Source: Acidobacteriota bacterium
Lineage (GTDB): Bacteria; Acidobacteriota; Terriglobia; Terriglobales; Acidobacteriaceae
Direction of reading: 5' to 3'
DNA: 36,838 bases
Assembly: GCA_021828835.1 (NCBI GenBank)
Contig: JAJZCY010000004.1
Location: forward strand, 7,916-44,753
Shown: positions 16,241 through 22,910 of the stretch, one piece after another
How positions within the stretch are numbered: position 1 is the stretch's first letter
How the letters are laid out: every line of letters begins with the position of its first letter
Notes under the pieces: generated by a model
Told to the model about the DNA's origin: nothing
Seen by the model: only the letters and a program-made list of their open reading frames with translations
Database searches by the model: none
Program-made: the position numbers and the translations under genes

Positions 16241-16999
16241 ATGAGTGAAGCTCAAGCTACCCCCATCTACTCGCCACCTCTCAGCCAATGGCAGCGGGCC
16301 ATCGACATCTTCACCGCGCCCTCCCGGACCTTCCACGACATCCAGCGCGGCAACCGAAGCTGGTGGCTGCCGCTGATCGTGCTGACCCTGGTCGCCTATC
16401 TTTTCTCTGTTGTGGTGATGACCCGCGTTGGAATCGACCAGGTGATCGACAACCAGATGCGCATGAATCCCGGCGCCATGGACCGCATCGCGCAAATGAC
16501 GCCGGAGCAGCAGATCACGAGCCGCAGGATCAGCACCGAGATCACCAAGGGGGTGTTCTGGGGCTATCCGCTGCTGAGCATGGCGGGCTTTGCGCTGCTG
16601 TCGCTGGGGCTGCTGGGCACCATGAACTTTGGCTTTGGGGGAAGAGCCAGCTTTGGCAGCATGTTCGCGGTGTGGTTCTATGCCTGGCTGCCCGGCATCG
16701 TCAAACCGCTGCTGGGCATCATCGTGCTCTACGCGGGCGTTCCGCCCGAGGCCTTCAACATCAACAATTTTTCGCCCACCAATATCGGAGCGTTTCTCGA
16801 TCCAGTGGAGACCAGCAGGGCACTCTACGCGCTGGCCAGCGCGGTGGACATCGTCACTATCTGGTGCCTGGTGCTGCTGGGCATGGGTGCGGCGATCGTG
16901 GCCGGCGTGAAGCGCAGCTACGGCTACGCGGCCGTGTTTGGATGGTGGGCGTTGTTCGTGGTGGTGCGGGTAGTGTGGGCGGCGGCGGTGGGGCAGTAA
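16241..16999 (+). CDS. Yip1-family integral membrane protein
   Basis: 252 residues with five hydrophobic helices (about 43-63, 104-127, 137-160, 195-222, 228-248). The cytosolic N-terminus has the typical IDIFTAPSRTFHDIQ and RSWWLPLIV segments that mark bacterial Yip1-domain proteins (PF04893). AGGAAAGGGG precedes the ATG. The function is not known; bacterial members often sit in operons with transport or signalling genes. A 180-base gap separates it from the kinase gene, so co-transcription is possible but not shown. Confidence 0.78.
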   Translation: MSEAQATPIYSPPLSQWQRAIDIFTAPSRTFHDIQRGNRSWWLPLIVLTLVAYLFSVVVMTRVGIDQVIDNQMRMNPGAMDRIAQMTPEQQITSRRISTEITKGVFWGYPLLSMAGFALLSLGLLGTMNFGFGGRASFGSMFAVWFYAWLPGIVKPLLGIIVLYAGVPPEAFNINNFSPTNIGAFLDPVETSRALYALASAVDIVTIWCLVLLGMGAAIVAGVKRSYGYAAVFGWWALFVVVRVVWAAAVGQ

Positions 17000-17006
17000 A
17001 CAGCTT

Positions 17007-17033
17007 GCCCAGGCCTCAGCAGGCGACCTGGGC
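17007..17033. terminator. Hairpin between convergent genes
   Basis: GCCCAGG (17007-17013) pairs with CCTGGGC (17027-17033) around a 13-base loop, in the 54-base gap between the stop codons of the Yip1-family gene and fabF. It lacks a T-run; the position is the main support for a bidirectional terminator role. Confidence 0.35.
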
Positions 17034-17053
17034 GTCAGAATTGGATGCTGGAG

Positions 17054-18325
17054 TTATTCCGTCCAGCGCCGGAAGAGCAGGCTGGCGTTGATGCCGCCGA
17101 AGCCGAAGGAGTTCGACAGCGCCACATCAAAGCTGTGCGGAATGGCCTTGTGCGGCACGTAATCCAGGCGACACTCCGGATCGGGATTGTCGAGGTTGAT
17201 GGTAGGCGGCAGAATCTGGTGCTGGAGGGCCAGCACTGTGATGCCCGCCTCCAGGCCGCCGGCGCCGCCCAGCAGGTGGCCGGTCATGGACTTGGTAGCC
17301 GAGATCTTGAGCTTGCCGCTCAGCGCGTGCTCGCCGAAGACACCCTCGATGGCCTGCGACTCGTTGGCGTCGCCGGCGGGAGTCGAAGTGGCGTGGGCGT
17401 TCACGTAGCCGACACCTTGCGGCTCGACGCCCGCATCCTTAAGCGCCGCGCGCATGCTGCGCTGCGCGCCCTGGCCCTCGGGGGCGATGCCGGTCATGTG
17501 GTAGGCATCGGCGCTCATGCCGTAGCCGACGACCTCAGCGAGAATCCTGGCGCCGCGCTTCTTCGCGAACTCCAGCTCCTCAAGAATGAGGATGCCGGCG
17601 CCCTCGCCGATGACGAAGCCATCGCGGTCCTTGTCAAAGGGCCGGCTGGCCTTGGCGGGCTCGTGGTTACGGGTGGAAAGCGCGCGCATGGCGGCGAATC
17701 CGCCGACCGACATGGGCGTGACCGCAGCTTCGCTGCCGCCCGCGATCATCACATCCGCGTCGCCGTGCAGGATCATGCGCACGGAATCGCCGATGGAGTT
17801 GGCGCTGGTGGCGCAGGCGGTCGCGGTGGCCGAGATGGGCCCTTTGGCCCCGTAACGGATGCTGATCTGGCCGGCCGCCATGTTCACGATCGTCGCGGGA
17901 ATGAAGAAGGGTGACATCTTGCGCGGGCCGCCCTGGAGCAGGTTGGAGTGCTCGCGCTCGATAATCTCGAAGCCTCCGATGCCGGAGCCGATGAAAACAC
18001 CGACGCGGTCGGCGTTCTCGTCGTTGATCTGCAGCCCCGACTGGGTCATCGCCTCCTGCACGGCGGCGAAGGCGAAGTGGATGAAGCGGCCCATCTTGCG
18101 GGCCTCCTTCTTGTCCACGAAGTTGAGGGGGTCGAAGTTCTTCACTTCCGCCGCGAACGTCACCGGGAACCCGGTGGCGTCGAAGCCGTGAATCGGGCCC
18201 ATGCCGCTGGCCCCGGCGAGCAGCTGCTGCCACACCTCGGGCGCGGTATTGCCCACTCCGCACAGTAAACCGAGGCCTGTGACGACGACTCTCCGGTTTT
18301 TTGCCTGGGTCGATGCCTGGGTCAA
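17054..18325 (-). CDS. fabF: Beta-ketoacyl-ACP synthase II
   Basis: 423 residues with the TTG start at 18325, four bases after the acpP stop codon. An upstream ATG (18406) would overlap acpP and give an Arg/Ser-rich nonsense N-terminus. There is AAGG just before TTG. The catalytic triad is C171 (ATACATSANS), H311 (NAHATST) and H350 (KSMTGHLLGG). FNFG-type GFGG residues are present near the C-terminus (SNSFGFGGINASL). The enzyme condenses malonyl-ACP with acyl-ACP in fatty acid elongation and helps adjust membrane unsaturation. Its place directly behind acpP is the common bacterial arrangement. Other fab genes are not in the window. Confidence 0.95.
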   Translation of the reverse strand: MTQASTQAKNRRVVVTGLGLLCGVGNTAPEVWQQLLAGASGMGPIHGFDATGFPVTFAAEVKNFDPLNFVDKKEARKMGRFIHFAFAAVQEAMTQSGLQINDENADRVGVFIGSGIGGFEIIEREHSNLLQGGPRKMSPFFIPATIVNMAAGQISIRYGAKGPISATATACATSANSIGDSVRMILHGDADVMIAGGSEAAVTPMSVGGFAAMRALSTRNHEPAKASRPFDKDRDGFVIGEGAGILILEELEFAKKRGARILAEVVGYGMSADAYHMTGIAPEGQGAQRSMRAALKDAGVEPQGVGYVNAHATSTPAGDANESQAIEGVFGEHALSGKLKISATKSMTGHLLGGAGGLEAGITVLALQHQILPPTINLDNPDPECRLDYVPHKAIPHSFDVALSNSFGFGGINASLLFRRWTE

Positions 18326-18329
18326 AACC

Positions 18330-18572
18330 TTACTTGCCGCCTTTCGCGTTCTTCTCGATGTAGTCGATCGCGTCCTTGACGGTCTTGATCTTCTCGGCAT
18401 CCTCATCCGGAATCTCGAGATCGAAGGCTTCTTCGAACTGCATCACCAACTCGACCACGTCGAGCGAATCCGCGCCCAGATCTTCCTGGAAGCTGGCGCC
18501 GGGGGTCACTTCCGCTTCGTCCACCTGAAGCTGCTCGACGATAATCTGCTTCACCTTTTCTTCAACGGCCAT
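18330..18572 (-). CDS. acpP: Acyl carrier protein
   Basis: 80-residue acidic protein, normal for AcpP. The phosphopantetheine attachment serine is S36 in [12 protein letters not shown], followed by the acidic recognition helix. GAGGAG lies upstream of the ATG at the usual distance. The protein carries growing acyl chains for fatty acid synthesis, and fabF follows four bases downstream, so the two are surely one transcription unit. The C-terminal Lys/Gly tail (KNAKGGK) is a small variation. Confidence 0.97.
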   Translation of the reverse strand: MAVEEKVKQIIVEQLQVDEAEVTPGASFQEDLGADSLDVVELVMQFEEAFDLEIPDEDAEKIKTVKDAIDYIEKNAKGGK

Positions 18573-18656
18573 GCGTACATCTCCTCAAAAAATACGGTTC
18601 CCAACAGCAGGAAAAGCCTTCGGGCACAAGCCTCTTTTCCCGAGCCCGCGAGCCTT

Positions 18657-18686
18657 ACAATACCTGCTCTGACCGGACGCCGACAA
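18657..18686 (-). promoter_or_regulatory. Candidate sigma-70-like promoter for acpP-fabF
   Basis: On the minus strand TTGTCG (18686-18681) and TATTGT (18662-18657) are 18 bp apart, about 85 bases before the acpP start. They lie in the 327-bp divergent region between acpP and rmuC (18573-18899). No other clear element was seen in that region. The spacing and -10 match are fair; the -35 matches four of six consensus bases. Confidence 0.4.
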
Positions 18687-18899
18687 CCATCGCGCCGCAA
18701 AAAATGCGCATGGCCCCGAAATTTCAAGTCTACCGGGCGGGGAGGGGTGTGTAAAGGCATCCGTCCGGGAGGGAAACGCCTGAAGAAACAGGATATAGGG
18801 TGAGACCGGGCGGAGGGAAAGCCAGAAGCTGCCCGGCGGGCGGTTGGGGAGGTGAAATGCACAGCCCGAAAGCGTACATTGGGCGAAGAGGATCATGGA

Positions 18900-20303
18900 A
18901 TGGAAGGCTCAGTTGTTGTGCTGGCGCTGCTTGGTTTAGGCGTGTTTCTGGGCGGGCTGTGGATGGGCCGGCGGCTGGGCCAATCGGCGATGGGCGCCGC
19001 GCTTGCCGCGGAGGGCCGAACCGGCGAGGCACGGGAAGCCGCGCTGCGCGAACAGTTGGAGGCGGCCCGCGCGGAGATCGGCGACCTGCGGCCCAAGGCT
19101 GAAGCACTGGCAGCCGTGCGCCAGCAACTCGCCGATGAGCAGCAGAAATACGCGCAGATGAAGGCGGACCTGGACGCGGCCTTCAAGGGTGCGGCCGCTG
19201 AGGCGCTGCGCGCCAACACGCAGTCTTTCCTCGCGCTCGCCAAGCAGGAGCTGGGCGGACAGGCGCAGGCGGCCAAGCTGACCCTCGAGCAGAAAGAAGC
19301 CGCCATCAAAAATCTGGTTGACCCGCTCGACAAGGCGCTCAAGAGCCTGGATGAGCAGACGCGGGCGATGGAAAAGGAGCGCTCGGGAGCCTACGGCGAG
19401 ATCAAGGCGATGGTGGAGGGGATCGGGAAAGAAATTCCCGAATCGCTGCGCTCGCTGCGGACCGAGACGGCCCAGCTGATCACGGCCCTGCGTGCACCCA
19501 AGACACGCGGCAACTGGGGAGAGCTTCAACTCCGGCGCTGCGTGGAATACGCGGGCATGGTGCAGTACTGCTCGTTCGCCGAGCAGATCTCGGCGCGCAC
19601 GGAAGACGATCGCCTGCTGCGGCCGGACATGACGATACAGCTTCCCAACGGCCGCACCATCATCGTGGATGCCAAGACCCCGCTGGACGCGTTTCTCGAC
19701 TCGGAGAGCAACGGGGATGTCGCGGCGCAGGCGCTGCGCTTTACCGCCCATGCGGAACGCGTCAAAGCGCATCTGCGCGAGCTCGCCGGCAAGGCTTACT
19801 GGAAACAGTTTGAAGACACACCAGAGTTTGTGGTGTGCTTCCTGCCCAGCGAGGCCCTGTTTAGCGCGGCACTGGAGGCCGATCCCTCGCTCATCGAGTT
19901 CGGCTCACAGGCCAATGTGGTGATGGCCACACCGACCACGCTCATCGCTCTACTGAAGGCGGTGGCGTATGGCTGGAAGCAGTCGGAGGTGACGAAGAAT
20001 GCGAAGGCAATCCAGGACGCCGGCCGCGATCTCTACACCAAGCTGGTGAACGCGCACGAGTACTTCAGCAAGCTGGGGAATGCACTGGGCAGCGCGGTGG
20101 GCCAATACAACAAGTTTCTGGGCGCGGTGGAAGGGCGCGGCGGCGCCTTCTTCCAGGCGCGCAAACTGGGAGCGCTGGTGCACGAGAGCGAGGAGCTGGA
20201 CGCGCTCGAGAATCTGCCCGCGGATCCGCGGCTCCTGACCGCCGAGGATTGGCCGCAACAGGAACAACTCACGCTGGCAGCCGAGGCGGAGGATGCCGGG
20301 TAG
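18900..20303 (+). CDS. rmuC: RmuC-family DNA recombination protein
   Basis: 467 residues. The ATG at 18900 is preferred because AAGAGGA (18886-18892) lies 7 bases before it and the protein then begins with a membrane anchor (about 4-22); a GTG at 18852 would add 16 residues. A long Ala/Glu/Gln-rich coiled coil follows (about 35-170), then the RmuC core with KTRGNWGELQLRR (G204 region), TIIVDAKTPLDAFLD and KAVAYGWKQ. The core is related to endonuclease folds (the DAK motif). RmuC limits inverted-repeat recombination in E. coli. A hairpin follows the stop codon. Confidence 0.93.
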   Translation: MEGSVVVLALLGLGVFLGGLWMGRRLGQSAMGAALAAEGRTGEAREAALREQLEAARAEIGDLRPKAEALAAVRQQLADEQQKYAQMKADLDAAFKGAAAEALRANTQSFLALAKQELGGQAQAAKLTLEQKEAAIKNLVDPLDKALKSLDEQTRAMEKERSGAYGEIKAMVEGIGKEIPESLRSLRTETAQLITALRAPKTRGNWGELQLRRCVEYAGMVQYCSFAEQISARTEDDRLLRPDMTIQLPNGRTIIVDAKTPLDAFLDSESNGDVAAQALRFTAHAERVKAHLRELAGKAYWKQFEDTPEFVVCFLPSEALFSAALEADPSLIEFGSQANVVMATPTTLIALLKAVAYGWKQSEVTKNAKAIQDAGRDLYTKLVNAHEYFSKLGNALGSAVGQYNKFLGAVEGRGGAFFQARKLGALVHESEELDALENLPADPRLLTAEDWPQQEQLTLAAEAEDAG

Positions 20304-20353
20304 GCGGCCTCCAGGACCACCTAAGGGAGCGTCCGTTGGGGGCGGCAGAAGCA

Positions 20354-20381
20354 GGGGGGCGACGAGGGTCGCCCCCCTTCT
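20354..20381 (+). terminator. Intrinsic terminator after rmuC
   Basis: A perfect 10-bp stem (20354-20363 with 20368-20377, G6/C6-rich) with a GAGG loop is followed by TTCTT. It lies 50 bases after the rmuC stop codon and between convergent genes. Confidence 0.65.
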
Positions 20382-20465
20382 TGCAGCGTGGAGTGCGCGG
20401 GGCCTGTAAGCCGCCCGTCCGCCGTTTTGGCCTGATCCTCTACAGGCGACGGGGGTGAAGCAGAG

Positions 20466-20996
20466 CTAGCACTTGGGATGGGGGTTCTTGAAGACGATGA
20501 CCGTCGGCAGCCAGTCGGAGACGCGCTTGGCTTCGACCTGGGCATTGGTGGCGGGCGTCATGAGCGTTGAGCTGGCTAGGGCGATCTGGATCTTGATCTT
20601 GCCTTTCAGGCAGTAGGAGCCGAGCATCTGCGCCAGATTCTGGCTGGCCGCCTCCATATAGTCGGCGGGGAGCGCGCCCTCTGTGCCCGTAATGTCGACG
20701 GGAGCCATGATCATCTCGTTGGCCATGTCCGGGGTAGCCCCTTTCACGCCGGAGGTGTCGAACTGGACGACCAGGTCGACTCTTCTTTCGAGCGCTTCGG
20801 GGTTAGCCGTGTACTTGATCTCCGGCAGCGTGATACCGGCCCGGTTCAGCTTGGCCGGGGTTGCGCCCAGCGCGAGGTGGTAGGCAGGGCCCTGCCACTT
20901 GGGCTTGGCGGGAGCCTGAGACGTCTGGTTGCTCTGGCTCTTACACCCGGCCAGCAACGTTACGGCCGCAAGCGCGCACACGATAGTTTTTCTCAC
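20466..20996 (-). CDS. Predicted lipoprotein of unknown function
   Basis: 176 residues starting at GTG 20996, with AGGAGG 5 bases upstream. The signal peptide ends in a lipobox, LLAG|C18, so the mature protein should be lipid-anchored. The mature part has a Ser/Gln/Lys linker (19-35), then an alternating alpha/beta pattern with segments such as RRVDLVVQFDTSG and GKIKIQIALASST. Two further cysteines (in GSYCLKG and at the C-terminus, PKC) might form a disulfide. No family was recognised. It is convergent with rmuC. Confidence 0.75.
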   Translation of the reverse strand: MRKTIVCALAAVTLLAGCKSQSNQTSQAPAKPKWQGPAYHLALGATPAKLNRAGITLPEIKYTANPEALERRVDLVVQFDTSGVKGATPDMANEMIMAPVDITGTEGALPADYMEAASQNLAQMLGSYCLKGKIKIQIALASSTLMTPATNAQVEAKRVSDWLPTVIVFKNPHPKC

Positions 20997-21036
20997 AGCA
21001 TCCTCCTCATTGTTTTCCGATGACGCGCCAGAATAT

Positions 21037-21078
21037 CAGAGAACAGAGAGCAGGGGTCAGAGAACAGAGATCAGGGGA
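21037..21078. repeat. Two tandem copies of a 21-bp unit
   Basis: CAGAGAACAGAGAGCAGGGGT (21037-21057) is followed directly by a second 21-base copy (21058-21078) that differs at two positions, and then by CAGGG. It lies in the 99-bp gap between two minus-strand genes, upstream of the lipoprotein gene. Confidence 0.75.
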
Positions 21079-21095
21079 CAGGGTTTGGGGCCCGG

Positions 21096-21653
21096 TCAGG
21101 GATGGGGGTGGGTGCCCAAGGATTTCGCCATCTGCTTCGCCGCTTGAGCGGCCTGCTGGACCGGAGTCACTTCCCTTTGGGCGTAGCTGCCGACCTGCGG
21201 GTCTTTTGCGGAATGGGTTTCATCCTGGACGGCGATGAGGTCTTCGGCCTGCTGCTTGCCCTCATAGCGCGCATAGGCGCGGTCGAAGTCGTTTCCGGAA
21301 AGGTTGGAGAGGTTGGCGTACTCCGCCTTCTGCACCTGGTTGGGGCTGGAGGAGATGGCGGTATGGTACTGCGTGGCGAGCTGCGCGGCTCCCTGCTTCA
21401 TGGCGGGATCGGCTGCCAGGATCTTGCTCCTGGCATACTGCTGAACCTGCGGGTTGCTGGATTTGTGCAACGCCAGGTTGGCGAGGTCGATCTCCGACTG
21501 GTCCTCGCTGGCCAGGGTGTGCAGGAAGAGCCGGTCGTAGGACGAAAGGAGCGCGGAGTTGCTCGAGACGGGATTGTTCTTTGGCGGCTGTGGCGTCTGG
21601 CCCGCCAGAGCCACGGGAACCGCCAGCGCCGCGCTGACCAGGAATACCTGCAT
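21096..21653 (-). CDS. DUF4142-type exported protein
   Basis: 185 residues with a signal peptide (about 1-18, ending ALAGQ). The ATG at 21653 is chosen; GTG at 21659, two codons upstream, is 5 bases after GGGAGG and is about equally likely. The mature protein is all-helical and fits DUF4142: FLHTLASEDQSEIDLANLAL, SSNPQVQQYARSKILAAD, and a C-terminal Gln/Ala-rich helix (VTPVQQAAQAAKQMA). The family is periplasmic, ferritin-like in helix pattern, and of unknown role. The upstream region holds palindromic repeats, so regulation was not readable. Confidence 0.82.
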   Translation of the reverse strand: MQVFLVSAALAVPVALAGQTPQPPKNNPVSSNSALLSSYDRLFLHTLASEDQSEIDLANLALHKSSNPQVQQYARSKILAADPAMKQGAAQLATQYHTAISSSPNQVQKAEYANLSNLSGNDFDRAYARYEGKQQAEDLIAVQDETHSAKDPQVGSYAQREVTPVQQAAQAAKQMAKSLGTHPHP

Positions 21654-21806
21654 CTTCACACATACCTCCCGCGCCCGGAGAGGATAGCGAAGCCCCGTGC
21701 TTCCCGGGCGAACCCTCGTAAGGCAGGGATGCGCGGGCAGCACGGGGCGATGCCTTGGGGTGGGCGGCGCACCCTTTTCTCTCATGCTTCTTCTGCCGCG
21801 ATGCGG

Positions 21807-21854
21807 GTGCCCCATCCTTCGCGCAGCCTCATCGCGCGGAGGGTGGGTGAGCAC
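21807..21854. repeat. Palindromic repeat, copy A
   Basis: Imperfect hairpin bounded by GTGC (21807-21810) and GCAC (21851-21854) with GCGC/GCGC inside. Its first 16 bases, GTGCCCCATCCTTCGC, are the exact reverse complement of the last 16 bases of copy B. It lies in the 449-bp gene-free stretch 21654-22102, which otherwise shows no gene. Confidence 0.65.
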
Positions 21855-21950
21855 GAAAGTCAGCCGTCCTTGTTCGCCTGGCGAAGAGGCTCCCGTATGG
21901 AGTTCTGAGATCACGCCGGAATTCTATCCTCGGTTCGATGGTCGAGGTTT

Positions 21951-21992
21951 GTGCCCTCCCACCCTTCGCAAACAACGCGAAGGATGGGGCAC
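21951..21992. repeat. Palindromic repeat, copy B
   Basis: Imperfect hairpin: GTGC (21951-21954) with GCAC (21989-21992), and CCTTCGC (21963-21969) with GCGAAGG (21977-21983), loop AAACAAC. Its right arm is the perfect 16-bp inverse of the start of copy A. A further small palindrome GGGTGCGCCACCC follows at 22027-22039. Together A and B resemble a pair of REP-like elements in opposite orientation. Confidence 0.65.
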
Positions 21993-22102
21993 ACCCGGTT
22001 GTGGCGCTCGATGATTTCGAAAAATTGGGTGCGCCACCCGGCCTGCCGTAGGTTACATTGATTGAGCGAACGAAGTGGCAAAGCTGTTCCTGGAGTTCTA
22101 CC

Positions 22103-22768
22103 GTGCCTGCGAGTAAGCTCGTCCAGAAGCGATTCGACGAACTGACAGAAGCCGCTAAGAAGGTCAACGAAAGTGCGCATAGCGAGCCTGGAATATACGG
22201 GAAAGTCGATCTTTATGTTGATCAGCAAATATTCTTAAAGTGGACCGTACAAGTAAAGGATCTCATCTCTCGTACCTGTGGCACGGATTCAGTCCATTAT
22301 CAAGAATTCATTGAGGCCGAAAAGCCCCAAATGATGGATTCTAGTCACAAGATCTTCAGAAGGTTGAATTCGGTATTTGATGCAGTCAAAGAAGATTTTG
22401 AGGCAGGGTATTTGATCTCCACTCGGAACTTGATTCAGGCAGAAGTATTTGACACGGAGCTTGAACAGGCTCAAGAGTTCCTGAGATTGAACTACAAGGT
22501 TCCCGCCGCGGTGATCGCTGGAGTCGTGCTCGAGACAACGATTCGCGAGCTGTGCACGAAGAACAGCATCGCCCATGGAAAGCTGGACACGATGAATGCT
22601 GACTTGGTCAAGGCGGGGGTCTATAACGGAATCGTTCAGAAGCGGATAACTCATCTCGCCGCTGTTCGAAACAGTGCCGCTCACGGAAATGATGTGGAGT
22701 TCAAGACGTACGATGTCAAAGCCATGATTGATGAAGTCGAGCAATTCATAGCAGCGCATTTGTCATAA
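22103..22768 (+). CDS. DUF4145/HEPN-like protein
   Basis: 221 residues with the GTG start at 22103; GGAG (22092-22095) is 7 bases upstream, whereas the TTG at 22058 has no such site. The C-terminal third (about 130-220) resembles DUF4145: a hydrophobic helix VPAAVIAGVVLETTIRELC, a linker, then ITHLAAVRNSAAHG. R189-N-S-A-A-H194 matches the R-x4-H motif of HEPN domains, many of which act as RNases or bind toxin-antitoxin and defence partners. The N-terminal part is helical and unrecognised. The gene is visibly richer in A and T than its neighbours and is surrounded by palindromic repeats, which suggests transfer. No antitoxin-like neighbour was found. Confidence 0.72.
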   Translation: MPASKLVQKRFDELTEAAKKVNESAHSEPGIYGKVDLYVDQQIFLKWTVQVKDLISRTCGTDSVHYQEFIEAEKPQMMDSSHKIFRRLNSVFDAVKEDFEAGYLISTRNLIQAEVFDTELEQAQEFLRLNYKVPAAVIAGVVLETTIRELCTKNSIAHGKLDTMNADLVKAGVYNGIVQKRITHLAAVRNSAAHGNDVEFKTYDVKAMIDEVEQFIAAHLS

Positions 22769-22832
22769 GCGCCAAGCCGCAATTGAACTTCTCGTCCGGA
22801 TTTTTTCGCGTAGGCTGGTTCTCCGAGGCCGC

Positions 22833-22858
22833 CCCAGGTCTCGATTGTGAGACCTGGG
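22833..22858. repeat. Palindromic repeat, copy C (possible bidirectional terminator)
   Basis: Perfect 10-bp stem CCCAGGTCTC (22833-22842) with GAGACCTGGG (22849-22858), loop GATTGT. It lies between the convergent DUF4145 and EF-G-like genes and shares its arms with copy D on the other side of the EF-G-like gene. Confidence 0.7.
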
Positions 22859-22910
22859 AACCACGAAACCCATGCGAGTGGATAGCGAGCTTCTGCCCCA
22901 CCGCAGGTGG

